Positions 1-8,074 of a stretch of 64,000 nt of DNA are shown here, piece by piece. Under the pieces are notes generated by a model that saw only the letters and a program-made list of their open reading frames with translations, was not told the origin of the DNA and did no database searches. The stretch is from Lutimaribacter_A marinistellae (GTDB taxonomy: Bacteria; Pseudomonadota; Alphaproteobacteria; Rhodobacterales; Rhodobacteraceae). How positions within the stretch are numbered: position 1 is the first letter of the stretch; every line of letters begins with the position of its first letter. The translations under genes were made by a program, and so were the position numbers. The stretch covers positions 186,001 through 250,000 of the forward strand of contig NZ_JBHRXI010000004.1 in assembly GCF_042648365.1 (NCBI RefSeq). Reading direction: 5' to 3'.

Positions 1-343
1 TCTTGGCACCGAGTTCGAGGTGAAAGCTCATCCTTGTCCGCTTGGCCGATAGCGACAGAAGTTCGATGACCGCGGTGCCATCCAACCCCTTGCCGTGACC
101 TTCGAACCGCATGAGGGTGGGCGCCTCGTAACGTTTGAGCACGAGGTGCATCTCGCGTGTCTTGCCACGGATCTGGAATACCGTGTCCCACGCCATGCCC
201 GGTCCTATGGGCGCGTTTTCATCGACGCGGCGCACCTCGAACCCGCGGCGGATGGCCGAGCGTTCAAATGTCTCGAATTCGGACAACATCGCAAAAACGG
301 CGTCGATCGGTGCCTCGATATCTTCCTTTGCGGTGAATTCCAT
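1..343 (-). CDS. SRPBCC-family (START/Bet v1-like) protein, C-terminus cut off
   Basis: The reading frame starts at an ATG at 343 on the minus strand and runs off the left edge, so only about 114 N-terminal residues are visible. The start MEFTAKEDIEAPIDAVF, followed by a strand-rich segment with FERSAIRRGFEV and MRFEGHGKGLDGTAVIELL, fits the SRPBCC ligand-binding fold, which opens with a beta strand and an 'APxxxVF' helix. The family binds hydrophobic ligands, and the ligand here cannot be inferred. It lies upstream of nudC on the same strand. A GGAGACAC-like ribosome site precedes the start. Family assignment comes from motif pattern only. Confidence 0.6.
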   Translation of the reverse strand, partial: MEFTAKEDIEAPIDAVFAMLSEFETFERSAIRRGFEVRRVDENAPIGPGMAWDTVFQIRGKTREMHLVLKRYEAPTLMRFEGHGKGLDGTAVIELLSLSAKRTRMSFHLELGAK

Positions 344-386
344 GTGTCTCCTGCCCCGGTCTTTCTGGACCTCAAGTCATAATTGC

Positions 387-1367
387 CTAATCGAGCGTAT
401 CCGCAAGCCAGTTCTCGAGCAGGAACTGCGCGATTGCCCCTTTGCGGGCCGGCATCAGGCGCGGATGCTCGCCTGCGAAAGCCTCCATCATCTCGTCGCG
501 GTCGACCCAGATCGCGTCTTCCAACTCGACCGGGTCCAGCGTGATCTCGCGTGACAGCGCCTCGCCCGCACATCCGAGCATCAGCGACGAGGGAAACGGC
601 CAGGGCTGGCTGGCCAGATAGCTGACCGCGCCGACCGGAACGCCGGCCTCTTCCATCACCTCGCGGCGCACCGCAGCCTCGAGCGTTTCGCCCGGTTCGA
701 CGAAACCGGCGAGCAGCGAGTACATCCCGTCGGGCCATCCGGGCGATCGCCCCATGAGCACGGAATCACCATGGGTGATAAGCATGATCACCACCGGATC
801 GGTTCGGGGGAAGTGGTGGGCGCCACAAGCGGGGCATGTCCGCTGCCATCCGGCCTGCGTGATGTCGCTGGCAGCCCCGCAACGGGCGCAGAATTTGTGC
901 GTTTCGTGCCATCCGACGATGGCCTTGGCTGTCGCGGCCAATTCCGCGTCACGTGGCGACAGCCTTGTCATGATCCGCCGCAGTTCGGCAAACACATGAC
1001 CCGGCGGCAGGTCGGGGTGCTGCTGCTCGGACCGGTCGACGAAGGCGCCCACGGTAGAGGTATCCTGATCCTGTGGCTCCCATTCCGAAATGTCGGCTGC
1101 GAAAAGCGGTGCGCCTTCCTCGGTCACTCCCAGCAAAACCGCCTCATCCAAGGATCCCGACAAGGTGGAAAGCAGCGGGTGATTCATGCGCACCCAACCC
1201 AGCGTGTCGAGCCGCTCGCCCTGCGCCAGAACCTTGCCCCGCCACAGCAGCAGGCACGCCGCGTCGCCATGCATGCGCGCGACGGCGAGTGCCTGGGCAT
1301 CGCCACGCCACTCTGCGGCACGGTTCAGTGCCGAACCGCCAAAGGTTACCTGTTCAGCCCGTTTCAT
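387..1367 (-). CDS. nudC: NADH pyrophosphatase (Nudix hydrolase NudC)
   Basis: A 326-aa protein. It should hydrolyse NAD(H), including NAD caps on RNA, to NMN(H) and AMP. A zinc ribbon (CARCG... CPACGAHHFPR) precedes a complete Nudix box, GETLEAAVRREVMEEAG, with the catalytic Glu residues and the SQPWPFPSSLMLG motif that specifies NudC among Nudix enzymes. The frame is open upstream to 1643, but the ATG at 1367 follows an AGGAGG site and gives the usual family length. The gene is divergent from the phosphoesterase gene at 1571. Family and motifs are very clear. Confidence 0.93.
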   Translation of the reverse strand: MKRAEQVTFGGSALNRAAEWRGDAQALAVARMHGDAACLLLWRGKVLAQGERLDTLGWVRMNHPLLSTLSGSLDEAVLLGVTEEGAPLFAADISEWEPQDQDTSTVGAFVDRSEQQHPDLPPGHVFAELRRIMTRLSPRDAELAATAKAIVGWHETHKFCARCGAASDITQAGWQRTCPACGAHHFPRTDPVVIMLITHGDSVLMGRSPGWPDGMYSLLAGFVEPGETLEAAVRREVMEEAGVPVGAVSYLASQPWPFPSSLMLGCAGEALSREITLDPVELEDAIWVDRDEMMEAFAGEHPRLMPARKGAIAQFLLENWLADTLD

Positions 1368-1570
1368 CCCGACCTCCTGCTTTCGCCCCTGCTGCCACGT
1401 CGTGGCGGGCCGATGCAATGGCCGCGCGATGGCGTTTGCGACCACGAATCGAGCAAGTGTCGGCAGCGACACAGATTTTTTGTCGAGCACCGCGATGACG
1501 CTCGCGGCAACTTGAATGTTGGTACAGAAACATACAACCCTAAGACGAACGCGGACACGGAAAGGACGCG

Positions 1571-3460
1571 ATGAAAGAGAATGAGGGGGACGTCCGGAGA
1601 ACCGGGCGGAACGCGGGGAAACGCACCGCGGGTGCACGCGCACGCCTGCGGATCATTGCGACAAGCGACCTGCATATGAACCTGGTCAGCCATGACTATT
1701 ATGCCGACCGGCCCGAGCCGGAGGTCGGCTTGGTGCGCGCGGCAAGCCTGATCCGTGCGGCACGCGACGAGGCCGATGCGGTGGATGCCCTGACGGTTCT
1801 GGTCGACAATGGCGACTGCCTGCAGGGCACACCGCTGGGTGCGGCAGCGGCCGAGTCGGATGGGCCGCATCCGCTGATGGCCGCTTTTGCAGAGCTGGGT
1901 TATGACGCGATCGGCCTTGGGAATCACGACTTCAACTTCGGGCTCGACCGGCTTGACCGTATCCTTGTACAGGCGCCCTGTCCGGTGCTGTGCGGAAACC
2001 TGCGGACCTTGGGCGCAGGCTCGCGCTGGCGAGAAAGCGTGGTGATCGAGCGCGAGGTCATGGTGGACGGCACGCACGTGCCAATCCGGATTGGTCTGTT
2101 CTCGGTCCTGCCGCCGCAGGCGCTCTTGTGGGATGCCGAACATCTTGCGGGCCGTGCCCAGACCTTTGACATTCTCGATACGGCCCACCGACTAGTGGCC
2201 GAACTGCGCGGCAAAGGCTGCGACCTGGTGGTGGCGCTGGCCCATACCGGGTTCGCGGCAGGTTCGGCGCGGCCGGGAATGGAGAACGCCGCCATTCCGC
2301 TTGCCGAGGCGGGGGGTGTCGACGCGATGGTGGCAGGTCATACACATTTGGTGTTTCCCGGTCCCGGGCATGCCCGCCTGCCAGGGGTCGACGCGGAAAC
2401 CGGTCATGTCCACGGTATCCCGTGCGTCCAGCCGGGCGCCGCGGGAACCCATATCGGGCTGATAGATCTGGACCTCGTCGCGGATCGGTCGGGCGGATGG
2501 AGCATCACGCAAAGCCACAGCACGTTGCGGGCGATTTCCCCGGACACGGTCGAGGACGGCACGATTACACGTCTTGCGGCACCGCTTCATGCTCGGACCC
2601 GCGCGCGAATGGGTGAGCCTGTCGGCGAAAGCCTGTGCGCATTGCATTCCTATTTCAGCTTCATCGCCCCCGACCGGCATCTGGCCCTCGTGGCGCAGGC
2701 GCAGGCATCCGCCCTCGCACGCATGATCGCCGACCGGCCCGAGGCGGATCTGCCGATCCTGTCGGCAGTGGCCCCTGCGAAGTTCGGTGGACGGTCCGGG
2801 CCGAGACACTTTACCGATGTGCCGCCCGGCCCGCTTTCGCGCCGGCATGTGGCGGACCTGCACGTGTTCCCCAACGACCTGTGCGGCCTCGTGGTGACTG
2901 GGGCGCAATTGCGGGATTGGCTGGAGATGTCGGCCAGCCTCTACCGGACCATTCCGGCAGAGAGCCATGATGAACCGCTGGTGGACTCCGAATTCGCGGG
3001 GCACAATTTCGACGTGATCCACGGGCTGGACTACGAGATTGATCTGGCCGAGGTGCCGAGGTTTACCCCGGATGGTGAAGTCGCGCGAAATGGCGGCAAC
3101 CGGATCCGCGCGCTGCGCTGTCGCGGCAGGACGATTGCCCCCGAGGACCGATTCGTCGTTGCCGTGAACAATTACAGGGCAAACGGGGGCGGGAACTTTC
3201 ACGGCATTCGCGATGCGCAGCATATCCCGGTTCCGCCTCAGCCTATTCAGAGCCTGCTAAGTGATTTCATCGCCGACCATACCGTTCAGGACCCGCTGCA
3301 AGCGATGCCGGCGCCATGGAGGTTCAGACCGATGCCCGGAACCCGCGTGCTGTTTCAAACCGGGCCGGGCGCCCTGTCGCATCCGGGCGACGCACCGGCG
3401 GCAACCGTCGTCTCTGGCCCCGGCCCAAACGGGTTCATCACGCTGTCGATCGCGCTCTGA
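1571..3460 (+). CDS. 5'-nucleotidase / 2',3'-cyclic phosphodiesterase family metallophosphoesterase (CpdB-like)
   Basis: A 629-aa two-domain protein. The N-terminal calcineurin-like phosphoesterase has the metal-binding motifs TSDLHMN (residues 31-37), DNGDCLQG (79-86), GLGNHDFNFG (115-124) and AGHTHLVFPG. The C-terminal 5'-nucleotidase domain includes NYRANGGGNFHG. CpdB enzymes hydrolyse 2',3'-cyclic nucleotides and 3'-nucleotides. E. coli CpdB is periplasmic, but this N-terminus (MKENEGDVRRTGRNAGKR) is charged and shows no signal peptide, so either the protein is cytoplasmic or the start is misplaced. A GGAAAGGA site sits before the ATG. Substrate is inferred from the family. Confidence 0.82.
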   Translation: MKENEGDVRRTGRNAGKRTAGARARLRIIATSDLHMNLVSHDYYADRPEPEVGLVRAASLIRAARDEADAVDALTVLVDNGDCLQGTPLGAAAAESDGPHPLMAAFAELGYDAIGLGNHDFNFGLDRLDRILVQAPCPVLCGNLRTLGAGSRWRESVVIEREVMVDGTHVPIRIGLFSVLPPQALLWDAEHLAGRAQTFDILDTAHRLVAELRGKGCDLVVALAHTGFAAGSARPGMENAAIPLAEAGGVDAMVAGHTHLVFPGPGHARLPGVDAETGHVHGIPCVQPGAAGTHIGLIDLDLVADRSGGWSITQSHSTLRAISPDTVEDGTITRLAAPLHARTRARMGEPVGESLCALHSYFSFIAPDRHLALVAQAQASALARMIADRPEADLPILSAVAPAKFGGRSGPRHFTDVPPGPLSRRHVADLHVFPNDLCGLVVTGAQLRDWLEMSASLYRTIPAESHDEPLVDSEFAGHNFDVIHGLDYEIDLAEVPRFTPDGEVARNGGNRIRALRCRGRTIAPEDRFVVAVNNYRANGGGNFHGIRDAQHIPVPPQPIQSLLSDFIADHTVQDPLQAMPAPWRFRPMPGTRVLFQTGPGALSHPGDAPAATVVSGPGPNGFITLSIAL

Positions 3461-3499
3461 CGGGTTGTCATCCTTCTCTGGCTCGCCTAAATGGGATGT

Positions 3500-3595
3500 C
3501 GAGGGGTTGGCGCGGGCGAGCGCCTCGCCAACCTGGTCAGGTCCGGAAGGAAGCAGCCATAACGAGTCCCGCTTGGGTCGTTGTCCAACCTCTCA
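3500..3595 (+). ncRNA. ffs: Signal recognition particle RNA, small bacterial type (4.5S RNA)
   Basis: The conserved SRP domain IV signature is present as GGTCAGGTCCGGAAGGAAGC at 3535-3554, with the matching AGCAGCCATAAC side after it. The terminal arms GGGGTTGG (3503-3510) and CCAACCTC (3585-3592) pair. The length of about 95-100 nt and the position upstream of dnaX-ybaB-recR fit alphaproteobacteria. It is the RNA partner of Ffh in co-translational membrane targeting. The exact ends are estimated from the helix. Confidence 0.93.
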
Positions 3596-3608
3596 CCTCA
3601 TCCCCGCC

Positions 3609-4451
3609 CTAAAGACGATCCGTGCCGAACGTGTCGCAGGCGGCCATCCGGCCCTCCTCGAACCCGCGGTTGAACCAGCGCGAGCGCTGCTCTGCCGTGC
3701 CATGCGTGAACGTATGCGGCTGCGGGACACGTCCGGCGCGGCGTTGCAACACATCATCCCCGATCTGGCGGGCGGCGTTCAACGCCTCGTCCAGATCGCC
3801 ACGCTCCATCAGCCCTTCGACAGAACGCGCCCAGACGCCCGACAGGCAGTCGGCCTGCAACTCGAGCCGGACGGTCAGCCCGTTTGCATCCACTTGCGAG
3901 CTGCGCTGGCGCATTTCGTTGACCTGCCCGAGAATTCCCAACTCGTTCTGAACATGGTGGGCCACCTCATGCGCCACGACGTAAGCCGCGGCAAAATCGC
4001 CGCCGGCACCAAGGCGCTGCGACATCAGCGCAAAGAACTGGGTATCCAGATAGGCGGTTTCATCCAGTGGGCAGTAGAATGGACCTGTTGCACCCGAAGC
4101 TCCGCCGCAGCCGCTTTGCGTGACACCCGAGAAGATGACCAGCCGCGGGGGATCATAGGGCCGGCCAACCTCTTCGGGAAAGCGCGCCGTCCAGACGTCT
4201 TCGGTCGTTGCCAGCACACGCGAGGTGAAATCGGCGGCGCGCTGTTCGGCCTCGGTGGGCGCAGCCTGTTGTTGCGAGACCGGTACGCTTTGGCCGGACA
4301 GCAGAGACGTGAAATCGACGCCGGTGATCCAGCTAAGGCCGAGGACCAGCAGAACGCCCGTCAACCCAAGACCGCCGACCCCGGCAGCCCTGCGGCCGCC
4401 GCCACGGCGAATTTCGACATTGCTGCTTTTCCGGACACCGCGCAGGCGCAT
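3609..4451 (-). CDS. Neutral zinc metallopeptidase (YpfJ family)
   Basis: A 280-aa protein with a short cytoplasmic N-terminus (MRLRGVRKSSNVEIRRGGG), one membrane anchor at about residues 24-45 (GVGGLGLTGVLLVLGLSWI), a spacer, and an extracytoplasmic peptidase domain carrying the zincin motif HEVAHHVQ within AYVVAHEVAHHVQNELG. The initial RGxRxSxNVExRRG pattern and the C-terminal RWFNRGFEEGR are typical of the family. Substrate is unknown. It is the 3' partner of the phosphatase-like gene 12 bp upstream on the same strand, so co-transcription is likely. It converges on the SRP RNA gene. Confidence 0.85.
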   Translation of the reverse strand: MRLRGVRKSSNVEIRRGGGRRAAGVGGLGLTGVLLVLGLSWITGVDFTSLLSGQSVPVSQQQAAPTEAEQRAADFTSRVLATTEDVWTARFPEEVGRPYDPPRLVIFSGVTQSGCGGASGATGPFYCPLDETAYLDTQFFALMSQRLGAGGDFAAAYVVAHEVAHHVQNELGILGQVNEMRQRSSQVDANGLTVRLELQADCLSGVWARSVEGLMERGDLDEALNAARQIGDDVLQRRAGRVPQPHTFTHGTAEQRSRWFNRGFEEGRMAACDTFGTDRL

Positions 4452-4463
4452 CGCTTCTCTCCT

Positions 4464-4967
4464 TCAGATACGCGCGGCGCGAACCTCTCCACGAAAGGCC
4501 CAGTCGCGCTGTGCGTCGGTCTCGACGGCGCAGGGGCGCACGCTTCTAAGACGCTTGAGCGCGGCATTCGGTTCCTCACCACTTTCGACCATCAGGCGAA
4601 GCGCGGCCATGCCGGACCGGCCGCATCCCCCGCGACAATGGACCAGAACGCGGCCACCGCCCTTGAGCGCCTGCCGCGCCGATGCGCTGACCGCTTCCCA
4701 TTGTTCTTCGAATTCTTCTGGCAACGCCTCGAAGTCGGACACTGGCAAATGTGCCCATCTGGCCGCGCGTCCCTGGATGTCAGAGCCGAAATGGCGTGCG
4801 CCGTCCTCGATCATCTCGACCTCGGTGGTCAACGTGATGACGAGCGCAGGTTGCCAAGAGGCAATCAGGTCCAGATCCTCGGGATAGGATCCGAAACGGC
4901 CGGGCATGGGACACAGCGCCAGCGTGCCACCGCCGACCTGCAAAGCATAGATTTTCATCTCGGACAT
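4464..4967 (-). CDS. Protein-tyrosine-phosphatase-like (dual-specificity/cyclin-phosphatase-type) protein
   Basis: A 167-aa protein with the CX5R phosphatase loop HCRGGCGRSG in VLVHCRGGCGRSGMAALRLM, preceded by strands such as ALVITLTTEVEMIEDG. The ordering suggests a DSP/PTP-like hydrolase that could act on phosphotyrosine or another phosphomonoester. The frame is open to 5081, but the ATG at 4967 follows a GGGAGGG site and gives a compact domain. The Asp general acid is not certain from sequence alone (HLPVSDFEALPEEF is a candidate loop). The metallopeptidase gene follows 12 bp downstream. Confidence 0.78.
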   Translation of the reverse strand: MSEMKIYALQVGGGTLALCPMPGRFGSYPEDLDLIASWQPALVITLTTEVEMIEDGARHFGSDIQGRAARWAHLPVSDFEALPEEFEEQWEAVSASARQALKGGGRVLVHCRGGCGRSGMAALRLMVESGEEPNAALKRLRSVRPCAVETDAQRDWAFRGEVRAARI

Positions 4968-5128
4968 GCTCCGGCCCTCCCCCAAACCGGCGCTGCATAT
5001 CTGGCAACGCCCCCTTTCTAACCTTCTGCAAGCTGTTTCCAAACGGGGTTTGCGCAAGAGTTCGGTGGACGTGGCATCCATGCCGATTTAGGCTTTGGGC
5101 TCACGTGACGAATCCGGCTGAATCCCCC

Positions 5129-6868
5129 ATGTCCGATACCCCGGCCTATCAGGTCCTTGCCCGAAAATACCGCCCCGAGACATTCGCCGACCTCGTCGGG
5201 CAGGATGCCATGGTGCGCACGCTGAAAAACGCGTTCGAGGCCGACCGCATCGCACAGGCCTTTATCATGACGGGCATCCGCGGAACCGGGAAGACGACCA
5301 CCGCCCGGATCATCGCCAAGGGCATGAACTGCATCGGGCCGGACGGGAACGGCGGGCCGACGATCTCTCCCTGCGGTGTCTGCGAGCATTGCGTCGCCAT
5401 CTCCGAAGGTCGGCATGTCGATGTCATGGAGATGGACGCCGCATCGCGCACCGGCATCAACGATATCCGCGAGATCATCGATTCCGTTCGCTATCGGGCG
5501 GCCTCGGCGCGGTACAAGATCTATATCATCGACGAGGTTCACATGCTGTCGACGCAGGCCTTCAACGGCCTGCTGAAAACGCTGGAAGAGCCGCCCGCGC
5601 ACGTAAAGTTCATCTTTGCCACGACCGAGATCCGCAAGGTACCGGTTACCGTGCTGTCACGATGTCAGCGTTTCGATCTGCGCCGGATCGAACCCGAAGA
5701 GATGATCAGCCTCCTGCGCCGCATCGCAACCTCCGAGGGGGCCGAGATTGCCGAGGATGCGCTGGCGCTGATCACCCGCGCCGCCGAAGGGTCGGCCCGC
5801 GATGCCACATCGCTTCTGGATCAGGCCATCAGCCATGGCGCGGGCGAAACCACCGCCGAACAGGTTCGGGCGATGCTGGGCCTCGCCGACCGGGGGCGTG
5901 TGCTGGACCTGATGGACCTGATCCTGCGCGGGGATGCGGCGGGCGCGCTGACGGAACTTGGCAGTCAATACGCCGAGGGTGCCGATCCGCTGGCCGTGCT
6001 GCGCGACCTGGCCGAGATCACGCATTGGGTTTCGGTCGTGAAGATCACGCCGGACGCCGCCGAAGACCCGACCGTCTCGCCCGACGAGCGCCTGCGCGGC
6101 CAGCAGATGGCAGAAACCCTGCCGATGCGGGTTCTCAGCCGCATGTGGCAGATGCTGCTGAAAGCGATGGAGGAGGTTTCCGCCGCGCCAAACGCGATGA
6201 TGGCGGCGGAAATGGCCGTGATCCGCCTGACGCATGTCGCCGACCTTCCGACGCCCGAGGACCTCGTGCGCAAGTTGCAGGACACGCCGCCGCCCGCGCC
6301 GAACGGTGGACCGGGTGGCGGAGTTCAGCCCGGCCCGGCAACCGCGCCAAGTGCGACGGCGGCCTATAGCGCACGCACCACCGGTGGGGGCAGCGCGCCC
6401 GGACCGGCATTGGCGCAGGACGTGCAGGCCGCGCTGGCGCGCTACCCGACATTCGACCATGTCGTCGAACTGATCCGCGCCAATCGCGATGTGAAACTGC
6501 TGGTCGAGGTCGAAACCGGTGTGCGCCTTGCGGCCTATCAGCCCGGACGGATCGAATTCACGCCAACCGACAGCGCGCCGGCAGACCTGGCCCAGCGCCT
6601 TGGCGCGCGACTACAGGCCTGGACCGGCAACCGATGGGCCGTCACGATCGTGAACCACGGTGACGCGCCCACCATTGCCGAGACGCGCGACGCCGCCGAA
6701 CTTGCCCTGCGACGCGAGGCCGAGGCGCATCCGCTGGTGCAGGCCGTACTGTCCACCTTTCCCAAGGCGCGCATCACACGAATCCGCACGGCCGAGGACC
6801 TTCAGGCCGAGGTCGCGGCCGAGGCGCTGCCCGAAGTCGAGGACGAATGGGACCCGTTCGAGGAATAG
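5129..6868 (+). CDS. dnaX: DNA polymerase III subunits gamma/tau
   Basis: A 579-aa protein beginning MSDTPAYQVLARKYRPETF, the canonical DnaX opening. It has Walker A GIRGTGKTTTAR, a zinc-binding CGVCEHC segment, Walker B/DExx IIDEVHMLSTQAFNGLLKTL, the SRC motif in VLSRCQRFDLRR, and a Pro/Gly-rich linker before a tau-like C-terminal region. It is the clamp-loader ATPase motor of the replicative polymerase. A GTG at 5105 in frame could add 8 residues, but the ATG at 5129 matches the family start. The genes for ybaB and recR follow, the common arrangement. No programmed frameshift slippery site was identified. Confidence 0.96.
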   Translation: MSDTPAYQVLARKYRPETFADLVGQDAMVRTLKNAFEADRIAQAFIMTGIRGTGKTTTARIIAKGMNCIGPDGNGGPTISPCGVCEHCVAISEGRHVDVMEMDAASRTGINDIREIIDSVRYRAASARYKIYIIDEVHMLSTQAFNGLLKTLEEPPAHVKFIFATTEIRKVPVTVLSRCQRFDLRRIEPEEMISLLRRIATSEGAEIAEDALALITRAAEGSARDATSLLDQAISHGAGETTAEQVRAMLGLADRGRVLDLMDLILRGDAAGALTELGSQYAEGADPLAVLRDLAEITHWVSVVKITPDAAEDPTVSPDERLRGQQMAETLPMRVLSRMWQMLLKAMEEVSAAPNAMMAAEMAVIRLTHVADLPTPEDLVRKLQDTPPPAPNGGPGGGVQPGPATAPSATAAYSARTTGGGSAPGPALAQDVQAALARYPTFDHVVELIRANRDVKLLVEVETGVRLAAYQPGRIEFTPTDSAPADLAQRLGARLQAWTGNRWAVTIVNHGDAPTIAETRDAAELALRREAEAHPLVQAVLSTFPKARITRIRTAEDLQAEVAAEALPEVEDEWDPFEE

Positions 6869-6932
6869 CGCCTCTTTCATAACTCCGCCTGTGCACGTAT
6901 CTAGGCGGCAACCCACAAATCGGAGGAACCAC

Positions 6933-7277
6933 ATGCTCAAGGGACTAGGCGGGCTTGGCGACATGGCCAAGATGATGAAATCCGCGCAGGAACTGCAGAC
7001 CAAGATGACCCAGCTTCAGGACGACCTGAAGGAGATGACCGTGACCGGGGAATCCGGTGCCGGGCTCGTCAAGGCGGTCGCCAGCGCCAAGGGCGAGCTG
7101 AAATCGCTGGATATCGACCCGTCGATCTTCAACGGCGACGACAAGGAAGTGGTCGAGGACCTGATCCTTGCCGCGATCAAGGATGCGCAGGCCAAGGCGG
7201 CCGAGCGCGCGCAGGACGAGATGGCCAAGCTGACCGAAGAGATGGGCCTGCCCAAGGACATGAAGCTGCCCTTCTGA
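6933..7277 (+). CDS. YbaB/EbfC family nucleoid-associated protein
   Basis: A 114-aa protein starting MLKGLGGLGDMAKMMKSAQ, with the helical N-terminus, the central GESGAGLVKAVASAKGELKSL strand region (family G-x-G-x-V pattern) and the C-terminal EEMGLPKDMKLPF typical of YbaB/EbfC. These are small dimeric DNA-binding proteins usually encoded between dnaX and recR, as here. The ATG at 6933 has an excellent CGGAGGAACC site upstream. A longer open frame upstream overlaps dnaX and is not supported. Confidence 0.94.
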   Translation: MLKGLGGLGDMAKMMKSAQELQTKMTQLQDDLKEMTVTGESGAGLVKAVASAKGELKSLDIDPSIFNGDDKEVVEDLILAAIKDAQAKAAERAQDEMAKLTEEMGLPKDMKLPF

Positions 7278-7293
7278 GGGTGGCGCGTCGGCC

Positions 7294-7887
7294 ATGAACT
7301 CGCTGAAGCCTATCGACGAGCTGATCGAGCTCATGGCGAAACTGCCCGGGCTCGGCCCCCGCTCGGCCCGGCGGGCGGTTCTGCACCTGATCCGCAAGCG
7401 CGCTCTGTTGCTGGGGCCGCTGTCCGAGGCGATGGCGCAGGTCGCGACCCATGCCCGCGAATGCCTGAATTGTGGCAATGTCGGAACGTCGGATATCTGC
7501 GATATCTGCGCGGATGAAAAACGCGCCACCGGCGAGCTTTGCGTTGTCGAGGACGTCTCGGACCTTTGGGCGATGGAGCGTGCGGGCGTCTTCAAGGGTC
7601 GCTATCACGTTCTGGGCGGTACGCTCTCGGCTCTGGACGGGATCCGGCCAGAAGATCTGCGCATCCCCCGCCTGCGCGACCGGGTTGAGGCCGAAGAGAT
7701 TACCGAGGTCATCCTCGCGCTGAACGCGACAGTCGATGGCCAGACCACAGCCCATTACATCGCCGACCAGCTTGAAGGCCGGGTGCGCCTGACCTCGCTG
7801 GCGCAGGGCGTGCCCATCGGGGGGGAGTTGGATTACCTCGACGACGGCACGATTTCCGCTGCCTTGCGCGCGCGCAAGGATATCTGA
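7294..7887 (+). CDS. recR: Recombination mediator protein RecR
   Basis: A 197-aa protein at normal family length. It has an N-terminal HhH segment (LPGLGPRSARRAVLHLIRK), a four-Cys zinc finger CLNCGNVG...CDICADE, a Toprim domain (LCVVEDVSDLWAMERAG), and the C-terminal Walker-like LAQGVPIGGELDYLDDGT. It acts with RecO/RecF to load RecA at gaps. It lies 16 bp after ybaB and is probably co-transcribed with dnaX-ybaB. Confidence 0.96.
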   Translation: MNSLKPIDELIELMAKLPGLGPRSARRAVLHLIRKRALLLGPLSEAMAQVATHARECLNCGNVGTSDICDICADEKRATGELCVVEDVSDLWAMERAGVFKGRYHVLGGTLSALDGIRPEDLRIPRLRDRVEAEEITEVILALNATVDGQTTAHYIADQLEGRVRLTSLAQGVPIGGELDYLDDGTISAALRARKDI

Positions 7888-8074
7888 CCCAGCCGGCGCG
7901 GTCCGGTTCACAATTCCAATCCCCTACGGCCTGAATAGCGCGCTGCTAAATTGCTTGGGGGCGCGGCTTGTCAGGTCAGGCCAATTATGTTTCACTTTGA
8001 CCCTGAACACGATTGGGAAGGCCGCCCCCCATAACTGGGTGGCCATTTGGTTTTTTGAATTGGGGTTACTGTTC

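Noticed and set aside
2192..3223. 343-codon minus-strand frame opposite the phosphoesterase gene
   Set aside because: It lies inside a gene with complete catalytic motifs. No independent support.
5105..6868. Programmed frameshift in dnaX producing a short gamma form
   Set aside because: No A-rich slippery heptamer with a downstream stem was recognised.
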